A DNA stretch of 40,823 nt from Clostridiales bacterium (GCA_012842605.1 DUSN01000078.1:1-40823); one strand, 5' to 3'; positions 32,213 through 40,823 are shown, counted from the first letter of the stretch. Translations and numbers: made by a program. The notes: generated by a model not told the origin, from the sequence alone.

Positions 32213-32911
32213 TTAAGATCCCAGATAGGCTGCTTTAATGCCTTCATTGGCCAGCAGCTCGGCACCGGAACCACTCAGGGTTATCCTGCCGGTCTCCATG
32301 ACATAGCCAATATCAGCAGTCTTAAGAGCCATATTTGCATTCTGCTCGATTAACAGGATTGTTACACCCTGCCTGTTGATCTCCTGGATGATATTGAAAA
32401 TATCACGTACTACCAAAGGAGCCAGGCCAAGAGAAGGTTCGTCCATCATAATCAATTTGGGACGGCTCATTAAGGCCCTTCCAACGGCAAGCATCTGCTG
32501 TTCTCCGCCGGACAGGGTTCCGCCCGGCTGCCAGGTGCGTTCCTTCAATCGGGGAAATAGACTGAAAACCCACTCAAGGTCGTCATTCAGGTTGTCCTTA
32601 CGGAGGTAGGCTCCTATCTTCAGATTTTCCAGAACAGTCAGATCGGGAAATATTTTTCTTCCTTCGGGAACCATGGTAATTCCTTTTTCCACAATAGCAG
32701 CCGGTTCCATGCCGGTTATATCCCCGCCTTGAAATATTACACTGCCGCCATTTGGCCTTATCAAGCCCGATATGGTACGCAGCGTTGTACTTTTTCCAGC
32801 GCCGTTTGCGCCAATGAGGGTAACAATGCTGCCCTCGGGCACGGAGAAGGAAATGCCCTTCACTGCCTCAATACCGCCGTAATTAACCTTCAGATTCTTA
32901 ATTTCAAGCAT
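32213..32911 (-). CDS. livF: Branched-chain amino acid ABC transporter ATP-binding protein LivF
   Basis: The 232-residue ATPase has Walker A GANGAGKST, signature LSGGEQQMLAVGRAL and Walker B LIMMDEPSLGL, followed by the switch-type EQNANMAL. Its length and motifs fit LivF. The start is ATG 32911, which overlaps the livG stop as ATGCTTGA. The frame is open further upstream inside livG, but only this start gives the family N-terminus LEIKNLKVNYGG. LivF powers import together with LivG. It is the last gene of the operon and is followed by a strong terminator. Confidence 0.95.
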   Translation of the reverse strand: MLEIKNLKVNYGGIEAVKGISFSVPEGSIVTLIGANGAGKSTTLRTISGLIRPNGGSVIFQGGDITGMEPAAIVEKGITMVPEGRKIFPDLTVLENLKIGAYLRKDNLNDDLEWVFSLFPRLKERTWQPGGTLSGGEQQMLAVGRALMSRPKLIMMDEPSLGLAPLVVRDIFNIIQEINRQGVTILLIEQNANMALKTADIGYVMETGRITLSGSGAELLANEGIKAAYLGS

Positions 32912-33746
32912 CTTCTGCCACCCCCAAATATGCGTCAATGACCCGCTGGTTGTTCTGGACCTCTTCCGGAGTACCATGGGCAATTAGTTTTCCAAAATCC
33001 AGCACATAAATATGGTCGGAAATCCGCATTACCAGATCCATGTGGTGTTCAATAAGGAAAACCGTCAGATTATATTTATCCTTGGTCCGGACAATAAAGT
33101 CAGCCAAATCCTGCGTCTCCTGCGGGTTCATGCCTGCTGCAGGTTCATCCAGCAGCAGAAGTTTTGGTTCGGTAGCCAGAGCGCGTGCTATCTCCAGGCG
33201 GCGCTGCAGCCCATATGGCAGGCTTCCTGCCATCTCATTTCTTAAGTGAAGCAGGCCCTGCTCTTCCAACAGATCCAGACATTCCTGACGGATCCGTTTT
33301 TCCTCTTTGTAATTAAGACGGAATGTTGCCGTAAACACATTCTGCTTCATTCGCATATGCTTGGCAACCAGGACATTTTCAAATACGGTAAGGCTTTTGA
33401 ACAATCTTATATTCTGAAAGGTTCGGGCTATACCCATTTTTGTAATTTCATCAGGAGTATGGCTGACAATCTTTCTGTTGGCGTTAATGTTTTCTCCGGC
33501 ATACAGCTTTTTCATCCTGCCGCGGGGACGGTTTGATACTATTGCTTCACCGTAGAAGTAAACACAACCGTTGGTGGGCTCATATACTCCGGTTATACAG
33601 TTAAATGCAGTTGTTTTCCCTGCTCCGTTGGGGCCTATCAGTGCTGTAATCTTATCCTGCTTTACTTCCAGAGAGAGGTTATCAACAGCAACAACACCGC
33701 CAAACTGCATTGTAAGATTTTCCAACTGTAGTACTATGTCTGTCAT
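32904..33746 (-). CDS. livG: Branched-chain amino acid ABC transporter ATP-binding protein LivG
   Basis: The 280-residue ATPase has Walker A GPNGAGKTTA, signature region LPYGLQRRLEIARAL (the LivG form of the ABC signature), Walker B LLLLDEPAAGM and switch His in IEHHMDLVM. LivG has a longer region between Walker A and signature than LivF, as seen here. The ATG overlaps the livM stop (ATGA at 33743-33746) and the gene end overlaps livF, so the three are translationally coupled. It forms the ATPase heterodimer with LivF on the cytoplasmic side. Confidence 0.95.
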   Translation of the reverse strand: MTDIVLQLENLTMQFGGVVAVDNLSLEVKQDKITALIGPNGAGKTTAFNCITGVYEPTNGCVYFYGEAIVSNRPRGRMKKLYAGENINANRKIVSHTPDEITKMGIARTFQNIRLFKSLTVFENVLVAKHMRMKQNVFTATFRLNYKEEKRIRQECLDLLEEQGLLHLRNEMAGSLPYGLQRRLEIARALATEPKLLLLDEPAAGMNPQETQDLADFIVRTKDKYNLTVFLIEHHMDLVMRISDHIYVLDFGKLIAHGTPEEVQNNQRVIDAYLGVAEDA

Positions 33747-34834
33747 GTTGCAGAATCCTCCTTCCTGCGTTTGCTGAACCTCTTTCGGAAGAATTCTATC
33801 AGGGCATCCAAAGAGAATTCGTTTGTACCCATTATACCGCGGTTGTAAAACAGCACGATAATCATGATTACAACTGCGAAGAATACTTTCCTGAAACCTG
33901 TAGCCAGCAGCGGTACCTTAAAGCTGCCGATATAGGTGGTATTATCAAGAAATCTCAGCCACCATTCGCTGCAGGCGATAAACAAAAAGGAGGCCAGGCA
34001 ACTGCCTGTTACAGACCCGATTCCGCCGATTACAACAATAAGCAGAATTTCGTAGGTCATGGTGGCACGGAATGCAGAGGCCTGCACTGTTGTCTGGAAC
34101 ATGGCAAGCAGCGCTCCGCCTATACCTGCAAAAAAGCTGCTGATAGTAAAGGATATCTGCTTGTGATGAGCAAGGTTTATTCCCATAGCCTCTGCGGCTA
34201 TTTCATCATCCCTGATGGCTTTAAAGGCACGCCCATAGGAAGAATTGATCAGCAGAACAATTATGGCTATGCAGATCCCGGCAACTGTAAAAGGAAAGAT
34301 GACAGAGTGAAAAACAGGATACAATTTAAGCAGATTAGAGCCATTGGTGATCGGTCCCAGCTTATCCCACTGAAAGAATGCCCGGATGATTTCTGCAAAG
34401 CCCAGTGTGGCTATTGCCAGATAATCACTTTTAAGGCGAAGGACCGGAAGTCCTATCAAATATGCAAATATTGCTGTAACAATTCCTGCCAGGATAATAG
34501 CTGGAATAACCGGCAGTGTAAATTTAACAATGCCGCCGTTGAAGTATTGGTATACCATAGGCCGGGCTTCCACGGGAATAGTAAAGATAGCGTAGGTATA
34601 CGCACCTATGAGCATGAATCCTGCCTGGCCCAATGAAAACAAACCGGTAAAACCGTTCAGCAGGTTCATGGATACAACAACAAGTGCATATATGGCTCCT
34701 TTTTTCAATACTACAAACAGCATGGAAGAGGAAGGAAGAAACTGCTCAAGTACCAGAAGCAATATAAATAAACCAATAATAAGTGCGGCTGTTATAAGGA
34801 TCTTCTGTTTATTATTCAAATGTTCCATATGCAT
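33743..34834 (-). CDS. livM: Branched-chain amino acid ABC transporter permease LivM
   Basis: A permease of about 363 residues with around nine to ten membrane segments. It has the LivM hallmark NGFTGLFSLGQAGFMLIGAY near residue 65, and the EAA-like ATPase contact region AIRDDEIAAEAMGINLAHHK. A basic C-terminal tail (FRKRFSKRRKEDS) ends the protein. The livH stop TAG is followed directly by GTG-ATG. I prefer ATG 34834, which has AAGG eight bases upstream; GTG 34837 and ATG 34828 are alternatives. It pairs with LivH to form the import channel. Confidence 0.95.
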   Translation of the reverse strand: MHMEHLNNKQKILITAALIIGLFILLLVLEQFLPSSSMLFVVLKKGAIYALVVVSMNLLNGFTGLFSLGQAGFMLIGAYTYAIFTIPVEARPMVYQYFNGGIVKFTLPVIPAIILAGIVTAIFAYLIGLPVLRLKSDYLAIATLGFAEIIRAFFQWDKLGPITNGSNLLKLYPVFHSVIFPFTVAGICIAIIVLLINSSYGRAFKAIRDDEIAAEAMGINLAHHKQISFTISSFFAGIGGALLAMFQTTVQASAFRATMTYEILLIVVIGGIGSVTGSCLASFLFIACSEWWLRFLDNTTYIGSFKVPLLATGFRKVFFAVVIMIIVLFYNRGIMGTNEFSLDALIEFFRKRFSKRRKEDSAT

Positions 34835-34837
34835 CAC

Positions 34838-35722
34838 CTATACCTTATCCGTGGATTTTTCGCCGAACAACCCTGATGGCTTTGCTATGAGTATGATAAT
34901 AAGAAGAGCAAAGGTAAAGGCATCGTAAAAAGTAGTCCAGCCTAATCCTTTGATTATATTCTCACAAATGCCGATAATAAAGGCACCCAGCACTGCACCC
35001 GGTATACTGCCGATGCCTCCGAAAACAGCGGCAACAAAAGCCTTCAGTCCCGGCATGGACCCTGCGGTAGGAGTAACGGTTGTATAGTTTGTGAAATACA
35101 GCAGGGATCCGACAGCTGCCAGGAATGATCCGATAACAAAGGTATAGCTGATGACGGTATTTATCCTGATTCCCATAAGCTGACTGGTTTCAAAATCCCT
35201 GGAGACCGCCCGCATAGCCATCCCGATTTTTGTATACCTGATAAGAGCCACTAAAGCTGCTACCAGGATAATGGTAAGTATCGGTGTAATAACGGTAACA
35301 ACTGTAGTGGTAGAACCCCATACATTAATTGAATTGCTTATGACCGGTATTGTTGGATACTGTTTGGCAAGTCCGCTGGTAATATACCAGGCGCTGTTCT
35401 GAATGAAATAGGAAACACCGATAGCGCTGATCATTACTGACATTCGCGGTGCTTTTCTCAGAGGCTTGTATGCAACCCTCTCTATCAAAAAGCCAAGTAT
35501 AACTGTCAGTATTATGACTAAAGGAATAGCTATATACAAAGGAAGAGTGGCTGACAGATAAACCATCATGAAACCTGCAGCCATAAACAGGTCACCGTGT
35601 GCAAAGTTAATCAGTCTGAGGATGCCATATACCATGGTATATCCGATGGCTATCAGTGCATATTGGCCTCCTACAGAAATGCCTGCCAATATATATGGCA
35701 GATTTTTTTCTATAAATGCCAT
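34838..35722 (-). CDS. livH: Branched-chain amino acid ABC transporter permease LivH
   Basis: The 294-residue membrane protein has about eight membrane segments. It carries the family marks YTMVYGILRLINFAHGDLFM near the N-terminus, AMRAVSRDFETSQLMGI (contact to the ATPase) and the late GGIGSIPGAVLGAFIIGI. GGAGG lies seven bases before the ATG. The binding-protein gene livK precedes it, separated by a hairpin that probably tunes expression. The gene stops right at the livM start, so translation of the two should be linked. Confidence 0.95.
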   Translation of the reverse strand: MAFIEKNLPYILAGISVGGQYALIAIGYTMVYGILRLINFAHGDLFMAAGFMMVYLSATLPLYIAIPLVIILTVILGFLIERVAYKPLRKAPRMSVMISAIGVSYFIQNSAWYITSGLAKQYPTIPVISNSINVWGSTTTVVTVITPILTIILVAALVALIRYTKIGMAMRAVSRDFETSQLMGIRINTVISYTFVIGSFLAAVGSLLYFTNYTTVTPTAGSMPGLKAFVAAVFGGIGSIPGAVLGAFIIGICENIIKGLGWTTFYDAFTFALLIIILIAKPSGLFGEKSTDKV

Positions 35723-35746
35723 ATTGTAACCTCCAGGTTAAATTGA

Positions 35747-35776
35747 GCGGTGGTCTCCCGGTTAGGAGACCGCCGC
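35747..35776 (-). other. Intercistronic hairpin between livK and livH
   Basis: A 12-bp stem with one G:T pair joins 35747-35758 (GCGGTGGTCTCC) to 35765-35776 around a 6-base loop. On the minus strand no T-run follows, so it is not a simple terminator. It sits right after the binding-protein gene, as in the sugar operon at 20561, and may stabilise the livK mRNA or reduce permease expression. Confidence 0.65.
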
Positions 35777-35801
35777 ATAAAGTCTGAATACGAGGCTTAC
35801 T

Positions 35802-36986
35802 TTACTTAACGCTCTGGATAGCTTCAAATTTCCATGTAGCGTCTGCTGTATTTGCTTGCTTGATAAATGCTACATTGCGGATAGCATCGCCATTTTCATC
35901 GAAAGCGATATCGCCGGTAACACCGGTATACTTAACATTCCAAAGTGCTTCATTGATTTTCTTCGGATCAGGACTGCCAGCAGCTTTGATAGCCTCCAGG
36001 GCTGTCATGTAGGCGTCATAGCCGAGAGCAGATACAGCAGCTACTATATCATTTCCTCCGTTGTTGTTAAGCTTGTCCGGGTTGGCATTGAGCCATGCCT
36101 TAAAGTCTGTTACAAACTTGGAGCCTAAAGCTGAATCATCGCCTTCATCAAAGAAGGTGGATACGAAAATCTCCTGCTGTGAACCTTTGGCTGCATCCAG
36201 GATAACTGAACTGTCCCATGTGTCTCCTGCCAGCAGAGGTATATCAATGCCCTGCGATATGGCCTGGCTGATGATAAGTGAAGCAGCTTCCGTAGATGTG
36301 GGAGCAAAGATAACATCCACGTCATTGTTTACAGCGGTAGTCAGGTAAGCAATAAAGTCACTGTTGCCTTCAGCAAAGCTTTCCTCAACAACAGAACCTC
36401 CCAGCTTTGTAAAGGCTTCCTTGAAGTAATTGCCCAGACCAACGGAGTAGTCATCCCCTAACTTGGTCAGTATATAAGCTTTCTTTGCGCCGAATTTATC
36501 TACTGCAAAATTTGCAAGTACTGTACCCTGGAATGGATCAAGGTAGCAGATACGGAAATAATGGGTATTGCCCAGTGTAACTTGCGGATTGGTGCATGAT
36601 GCGCCTATTACAGGAATGCCTGCTTGTTTGAATACGTCACTTGCAGCAATGGATACGCTGGAGCCATAGGAGCCAATAACAACGGATACCTTTTTGCTTA
36701 CCAATGTAGCAGCTGCAGACGGACCCTTATCATTGGAGGATTCGTTGTCCACGATTTCCAGTTCGATTTTATAGGTCTTGCCGTCGAGCTCTATTGTATC
36801 AACTACTTTATTGGCAAACTCGATACCCAGGGTTTCCTGCTTGCCGCCGGCACCGTTATCTCCGGAAGCGGGCTCATAAACACCGATTTTGATGACATTG
36901 TCGCTCTTTCCTCCAGGGGTGGAGCACCCTGCAAAAACCATGATTAGTAGACTCAGGATGAGACTTACTGCTAATGCTTTTTTCAT
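35802..36986 (-). CDS. livK: Branched-chain amino acid ABC transporter substrate-binding lipoprotein
   Basis: The 394-residue precursor has a lipoprotein signal peptide (lipobox VFAGC, Cys21) and a mature type I periplasmic-binding fold. The family segments include IKIGVYEPASGDNGAGGKQE, VIGSYGSSVSIAASDVFKQA, GASCTNPQV and a final KYTGVTGDIAFDENGDAIRN. It captures leucine, isoleucine, valine or a related amide or amino acid outside the cell and passes it to LivHM. AAGGAGGG lies eight bases before the ATG. It is the first gene of the liv operon, which fits the usual excess of binding protein. The ligand cannot be fixed from sequence, since this family also binds urea, short amides and aromatic compounds. 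Confidence 0.93.
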   Translation of the reverse strand: MKKALAVSLILSLLIMVFAGCSTPGGKSDNVIKIGVYEPASGDNGAGGKQETLGIEFANKVVDTIELDGKTYKIELEIVDNESSNDKGPSAAATLVSKKVSVVIGSYGSSVSIAASDVFKQAGIPVIGASCTNPQVTLGNTHYFRICYLDPFQGTVLANFAVDKFGAKKAYILTKLGDDYSVGLGNYFKEAFTKLGGSVVEESFAEGNSDFIAYLTTAVNNDVDVIFAPTSTEAASLIISQAISQGIDIPLLAGDTWDSSVILDAAKGSQQEIFVSTFFDEGDDSALGSKFVTDFKAWLNANPDKLNNNGGNDIVAAVSALGYDAYMTALEAIKAAGSPDPKKINEALWNVKYTGVTGDIAFDENGDAIRNVAFIKQANTADATWKFEAIQSVK

Positions 36987-37373
36987 TTTTTATTCCCTCC
37001 TTAAAAATTTGAAATTGGAACAGCTGATATGAAATGAATAAGTATACATGACCATTTTATAATATTTTACTGTAAAGTACAATTGATAATATATAGAAAA
37101 TATTATATATTGATAAGATTTTGTTAAATGAATAACTTGACAGGGCAAATTTCTTTTTTAATTTCAATAATTAAAATATTATTATATATTCATAACTCGC
37201 AAGATTTATTTGTTTCCTGGAACTGATATTAATGGTATTATTTAAATAATGCTTATACCCGCACTTATATAAAAGGGATTTTTTCATGGAAACATGCAAT
37301 GAGTCATAACAGAATATCTGAGGCAGTAAGAAAGGAATGTAAAAATATTCCCATTCATATAGGAGGTTTTGAA
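36987..37373. promoter_or_regulatory. Divergent region between liv operon and heparinase-like gene
   Basis: These 387 bases are very A+T-rich and hold no gene, although the heparinase frame stays open back to an unsupported ATG at 37299. They must contain both promoters. A TTGACA occurs on the plus strand at 37137-37142 without a good -10 partner. A perfect 14-bp palindrome, ATTATTTAAATAAT (37237-37250), lies 124 bases before the heparinase start and could be an operator. No attenuator or T-box is evident. Confidence 0.45.
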
Positions 37374-39245
37374 ATGTTCCGTGAATGGCTGAATGAACAT
37401 AATTTATCAGAGGTACTGCTAGCCAGGGAAGATTATCATCCATTTCCCACAGCAAAAGAGAGGGATGCATGGTGCAGGCTTCCTTCAGATTTAAGGAAGC
37501 AGATGATTGAATACGGTGAGAAATACCTGAATTTAGAGTGGCCGTCTCTTCCTGCTGTTCGTTTTATGGACTTCGTGCGGGACGGAAATCGCAGCAGGTA
37601 CGAAGCATTGCATTTTGCCAGGAGAGAAGCCCTGGCTAAGCTGGTTGCAGCAGAGTGCATGGAAGGCAAAGGCCGTTTTATTGATGATATTGTTAACGGC
37701 ATATGGCATATATGTGAAGAATCATTCTGGGGCGTTCCTGCCCATAACAGGAAAGATCTTGAGACAATGGCAGTGCCTATGATACTGCCTGATGTTACGA
37801 AGCCCATAATTGATCTTTTTGCTGCAGAAACGGCTGGTTTGCTTGCATGGACTTATTACCTGCTTGAGGAACAGCTGAATAATATATCTGAATTGATAAC
37901 CGGCCGTATAAAGTTTGAGGTTAAACGGAGGATTTTGGACCCTTATCTGAATACAACTAAGTTTTTCTGGATGGGTTACTATGGCAGAGTTAACAACTGG
38001 AACCCATGGATAAATTCAAATTGTCTGACTGCATTTCTTCTTCTGGAAGATGACCCAATGCGCAGGCTGGAAGCCGTAAGCAAGATTATGTATACATTGG
38101 ATTCCTTTATAAATGTATATCATCCTGATGGGGGATGTGACGAAGGCACCTCATACTGGGGGCGTGCAGGGGCTTCATTGTTTGACTGCCTGGAGCAGCT
38201 TTATTATGCTTCTTCCGGGAGGATTAATTTTTATAACGAATCTATTGTAAAGGAAATAGGCAGATTCATATACCGGTCCCACATAGCAGGGGACTATTTC
38301 ATTAATTTTGCAGACGGCGGAGCAAAGGTTATTATTGACGGAGATTTGGTCTATCGTTACGGGAAAAGGATAGGGGATACAAAGTTAATGGCTTTAGGTT
38401 CCGGTGCCAAGGCAAGGCATATTAGTGACAGAAGAGGCAACTTCTCCCTTCTCAGGGAACTGCCTGCAATTTTTCAGTATGAAGAAATAACCAGGGCAGC
38501 AGCAGAACCTTGCTATATTCGGGATACCTGGCTGGACGGAATACAGGTAATGGCTGCCAGGGAACAGGAAGGCACTTATCAGGGGCTTTACCTGGCCGCA
38601 AAGGGCGGACACAATAATGAAAGCCATAATCATAATGATATTGGCCAGTTTATTGTATATGCAAATGGAATGCCGGTTATTATAGATGTGGGTGTAGAAA
38701 CATATACAAAAAAAACCTTTGGCCCTGACCGGTACGAAATTTGGACTATGCAATCAGCTTATCACAATCTGCCCACTGTTAATGGAATACAGCAGGCACC
38801 CGGGGAGGAGCACCGTGCAAAAGACGTTGCTTACCAGGCAAAAGATGAAGAAGTGATCTTTTCAATGGATATTGCACCTGCCTATCCCAAAGAATCCGGT
38901 ATCTGTTCATGGAACAGAAAATACATATTCAGCCGGTCAGACAGGCCATTTATAGAGATTACTGATGCATTTAGCCTGGATAAAGAGACAGACAATATCA
39001 CCCTCAGTTTGATGACCCATCCCATGCCGCAAATATCAGACGGTACAATAGTATTGGAGCAGCCGGGCAAATATTGTGTCATTGTCCGGTATGATGCTTC
39101 TGTCCTGAAAGCATCCAGTGAATGCATAATGATTGAGGATGCGCGTCTTAAGCCGGTATGGGGAGAGCGGATTTACCGCGTATTGTTGAGACTGAACAAA
39201 CCCTTGTCTCAAGGTGTTTTTACTATGAAAATCATTCAGGAATAG
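37374..39245 (+). CDS. Heparinase II/III-family protein (putative polysaccharide lyase)
   Basis: A protein of about 623 residues. ATG 37374 is favoured because AGGAGG lies seven bases before it; the frame is open to an ATG 25 codons earlier that has no ribosome binding site. An alpha-helical toroid-like N-terminal part (to about 330) includes YYGRVNNWNPWINSNCLTAF and HPDGGCDEGTSYWGRAGASL. The beta-sandwich part starts near 400, with the family motif GGHNNESHNHNDIGQFIVYA and DVGVETYTKKTFG. The His/Asn/Tyr positions expected for lyase chemistry on uronic-acid glycans are present in these motifs. There is no signal peptide, so it should act in the cytoplasm on imported oligosaccharides. A GH3 lipoprotein gene follows 24 bases downstream. 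The substrate is unknown. Confidence 0.85.
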   Translation: MFREWLNEHNLSEVLLAREDYHPFPTAKERDAWCRLPSDLRKQMIEYGEKYLNLEWPSLPAVRFMDFVRDGNRSRYEALHFARREALAKLVAAECMEGKGRFIDDIVNGIWHICEESFWGVPAHNRKDLETMAVPMILPDVTKPIIDLFAAETAGLLAWTYYLLEEQLNNISELITGRIKFEVKRRILDPYLNTTKFFWMGYYGRVNNWNPWINSNCLTAFLLLEDDPMRRLEAVSKIMYTLDSFINVYHPDGGCDEGTSYWGRAGASLFDCLEQLYYASSGRINFYNESIVKEIGRFIYRSHIAGDYFINFADGGAKVIIDGDLVYRYGKRIGDTKLMALGSGAKARHISDRRGNFSLLRELPAIFQYEEITRAAAEPCYIRDTWLDGIQVMAAREQEGTYQGLYLAAKGGHNNESHNHNDIGQFIVYANGMPVIIDVGVETYTKKTFGPDRYEIWTMQSAYHNLPTVNGIQQAPGEEHRAKDVAYQAKDEEVIFSMDIAPAYPKESGICSWNRKYIFSRSDRPFIEITDAFSLDKETDNITLSLMTHPMPQISDGTIVLEQPGKYCVIVRYDASVLKASSECIMIEDARLKPVWGERIYRVLLRLNKPLSQGVFTMKIIQE

Positions 39246-39269
39246 CAGCAAGAAAGGAGAATTTTCAAA

Positions 39270-40571
39270 TTGCACAGAAGATACTTGCTGATAGTTACAT
39301 TAGTCTTGGTGTTATTATTACTGCCTGCCTGCAGCCCGCGAACCGGTCAGAATGGCGGTGAACTGACTCCATCACCGGCTCCTGCAGAAACATTCTCCCC
39401 GCCTGATTTAACCCCGTTGCCGGAAGAAACTTCTTCACCTACGCCCGAGCCAACCCCGACAAACAGCATTGAAAATGAAGTTGAGGAAATCCTGGCATCA
39501 ATGACGATTGAGGAAAAGGTAGGGCAGCTTTTAGTAGTAGGTTATCAAAGTGAAGAACAGGCTCTGAAAATGATCAGGGAACATAATGTGGGAGGATTGG
39601 TCCTGTTCAGCCGCAGTTTTGAAACTTTTGAGCAGTTGTACGGGATAACCAGGCAGTTAAAGGAATATAACCGGGAAAACAAGCTCCCGCTTTGGATTGC
39701 ACTGGATGAGGAAGGCGGAACGGTATCCCGCCTGCCGGAAGGAAAAACCCCCATACCGGGAGCAGCGGTGGTAGGAAGCTATGACGACGTGGAGTTAACC
39801 AGGGCTACCGGCTGGGTTATAGGCAGAGAAGTGGCAGCAGCCGGCGCTAACCTGGATTTTGCACCGGTGGTTGATATTGTTGACAATCCGGATAATAAAT
39901 TTATGTTAAAGCGAAGTTATGGCAATACTCCGGATATGGTATCTGATCATGCGGCGGCTTTCCTTCAGGGCCTTAAAGAAACAGGTGTACAGGGCTGCGC
40001 CAAGCATTTCCCAGGACATGGCGGTACAGTTGTGGATTCTCATAAAGATATGCCGGTTATAAATTCAACTTTAGAGGAATGGCAGCAGAAAGATGCAATT
40101 CCCTTCATGGCTATGATTAAATCCGGAGTAGATATGATAATGGTAGGTCACCTGGCTTTTCCAAATATCGATCCGTCAGGACTGCCTGCAAGCATGTCAG
40201 CTGTTTTTCTTCAGGATCTGCTAAGAAACAAAATGGGTTATGAAGGGCTTATCATAACTGATGATATAGAGATGAAAGGCTACCCCCAGGGAAGTGAGAT
40301 GAAAGAGGCAATAATTACATCTTTTCTTGCCGGTGTTGATTTGATTGCCATCGGCCATACCCCTGAGATTCAGATGCAAGCACTGGAAGCTCTGAAAGAA
40401 GGTGTGGATTCAGGGCGTATTTCAGAGGAACGCATAAATGATTCTTTAAGGAGAATCATAAAAGCCAAGTTAAAGCTTGCTGAAATTCCGGAATATTCAT
40501 TGGAGGAAGCAAAACGCATTTTCGGAAGTGAAGAGCATAAAAATGCAGTTTCCCGGTTGCTTGAAAACTGA
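39270..40571 (+). CDS. GH3 beta-N-acetylhexosaminidase-like lipoprotein (NagZ-like)
   Basis: The 433-residue precursor has a lipoprotein signal peptide (lipobox LLPAC, Cys21) and a Pro/Thr/Glu linker to about residue 65. A GH3 TIM barrel follows. It has the NagZ-type loop KHFPGHGGT at 245-253, with the Asp-His dyad DSH (Asp256, His258) that replaces a separate acid/base, and the nucleophile region ITDDIEM (Asp331). LDEEGGTVSRLP is also typical of the family. It should cleave terminal beta-linked GlcNAc outside the membrane, either from peptidoglycan fragments or from glycans processed with the heparinase-like enzyme. The start is TTG 39270 with AAGGAGA nine bases upstream, in an operon with the previous gene. 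A terminator follows. Confidence 0.93.
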   Translation: MHRRYLLIVTLVLVLLLLPACSPRTGQNGGELTPSPAPAETFSPPDLTPLPEETSSPTPEPTPTNSIENEVEEILASMTIEEKVGQLLVVGYQSEEQALKMIREHNVGGLVLFSRSFETFEQLYGITRQLKEYNRENKLPLWIALDEEGGTVSRLPEGKTPIPGAAVVGSYDDVELTRATGWVIGREVAAAGANLDFAPVVDIVDNPDNKFMLKRSYGNTPDMVSDHAAAFLQGLKETGVQGCAKHFPGHGGTVVDSHKDMPVINSTLEEWQQKDAIPFMAMIKSGVDMIMVGHLAFPNIDPSGLPASMSAVFLQDLLRNKMGYEGLIITDDIEMKGYPQGSEMKEAIITSFLAGVDLIAIGHTPEIQMQALEALKEGVDSGRISEERINDSLRRIIKAKLKLAEIPEYSLEEAKRIFGSEEHKNAVSRLLEN

Positions 40572-40603
40572 TACCTTCATATGTATAAATTATAAGAAAT
40601 CTA

Positions 40604-40632
40604 AAAGAAATCCATAGCTGGATTTCTTTTTT
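40604..40632 (+). terminator. Terminator after the GH3 gene
   Basis: A perfect 10-bp stem pairs AAAGAAATCC (40604-40613) with GGATTTCTTT (40620-40629) around an ATAGCT loop. A T-run follows. Confidence 0.9.
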
Positions 40633-40694
40633 TATATCTTAAAAATAATTAATAGATATACCTAATTAGTAGCAATTATTGTGCTTCTGAATAT

Positions 40695-40823
40695 GAAGTC
40701 AAGTCCAAATTTGTGTGTAAAATACCTCGGTCATCAAAGCAGTAGCTAATCAAACAATAGCCTAAGCGTTTATGCCGCGAAAGCTGTTGACAATGAGTAC
40801 ATGGCATGTTAGGCTGTTAGCCA
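40695..40823. mobile_element. Possible end of an IS256-type element at the right edge
   Basis: Starting near 40695, AAGTCAAGTCC and then TTTGTGTGTAAAA (40710-40722) resemble the terminal repeat pattern of IS256-type insertion sequences, which carry an AAGTCC...TTGTGTAAAA tip. No transposase code is visible in the remaining 100 bases on either strand. An AGCCTAA/TTAGGCT inverted pair (40759-40765 and 40809-40815) lies inside. This rests on recall of the IS256 tip and is weak. Confidence 0.25.

Noticed and set aside
34163..34636. Open frame of 157 codons antisense to livM
   Set aside because: It lies within a clear permease gene, and its composition reflects the complement of membrane-segment codons.
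37299..37373. Earlier start of the heparinase-like gene at 37299
   Set aside because: It has no ribosome binding site, while ATG 37374 has a perfect AGGAGG at seven bases.
40772..40823. Small open frame beginning ATGCCGCGA at the right edge
   Set aside because: It has no ribosome binding site and only 17 codons are visible, so coding status cannot be supported.

Overview
The window looks like a piece of a low-GC Gram-positive chromosome, most likely a clostridial Firmicute. The basis is A+T-rich sequence, strong GGAGG-type ribosome binding sites, frequent TTG and GTG starts, YesM/YesN two-component pairs with Lpl/Ytc-type sugar transporters, lipoprotein binding proteins with Ser/Thr/Pro linkers, and ECF sigma/anti-sigma pairs. 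I cannot name a species.

Layout. 1-2060: two IS21-type elements on the minus strand. The left one is cut by the window edge, and its end abuts a truncated istB of the right one. 2178-3767: a membrane-anchored ComEC-like metallo-beta-lactamase-fold protein. 3916-4311: an unrecognised small gene. 4671-6163: an ECF sigma factor and its putative membrane anti-sigma factor. 6250-15740 (minus): response regulator, histidine kinase, two sugar permeases, a binding lipoprotein and a 913-residue FAD-dependent oxidoreductase. 15967-22479 (plus): histidine kinase, response regulator, binding lipoprotein and two permeases, head to head with the previous cluster across a 226-base regulatory region. 22866-25662: a putative HTH/WYL-like regulator and a multidomain protein with two gamma-glutamylcyclotransferase-like domains and a C-terminal winged helix. 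25771-27007 (minus): a HAAS/DUF1700-RDD membrane protein and a PadR regulator. 27278-29348: a second ECF sigma factor with a large membrane-anchored partner. 29520-31935: a uracil-DNA-glycosylase-superfamily protein, an Hsp20 chaperone and a URO-D-family protein. 32213-36986 (minus): a complete Liv-type branched-chain amino acid ABC transporter (livK-H-M-G-F). 37374-40571: a heparinase II/III-family protein and a GH3 lipoprotein. The right edge may carry the end of an IS256-like element.

How the parts may work together. The two YesMN-Lpl modules probably sense and import two oligosaccharides. The FAD oxidoreductase is co-directional with the left module and may oxidise its substrate. The heparinase-like protein and the GH3 enzyme, further right, suggest turnover of uronate- or amino-sugar-containing glycans. 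The two sigma/anti-sigma pairs and the PadR/HAAS gene suggest envelope-stress or surface-state control. No CRISPR array, rRNA, tRNA or prophage module was seen. The least familiar locus is 22866-25662.
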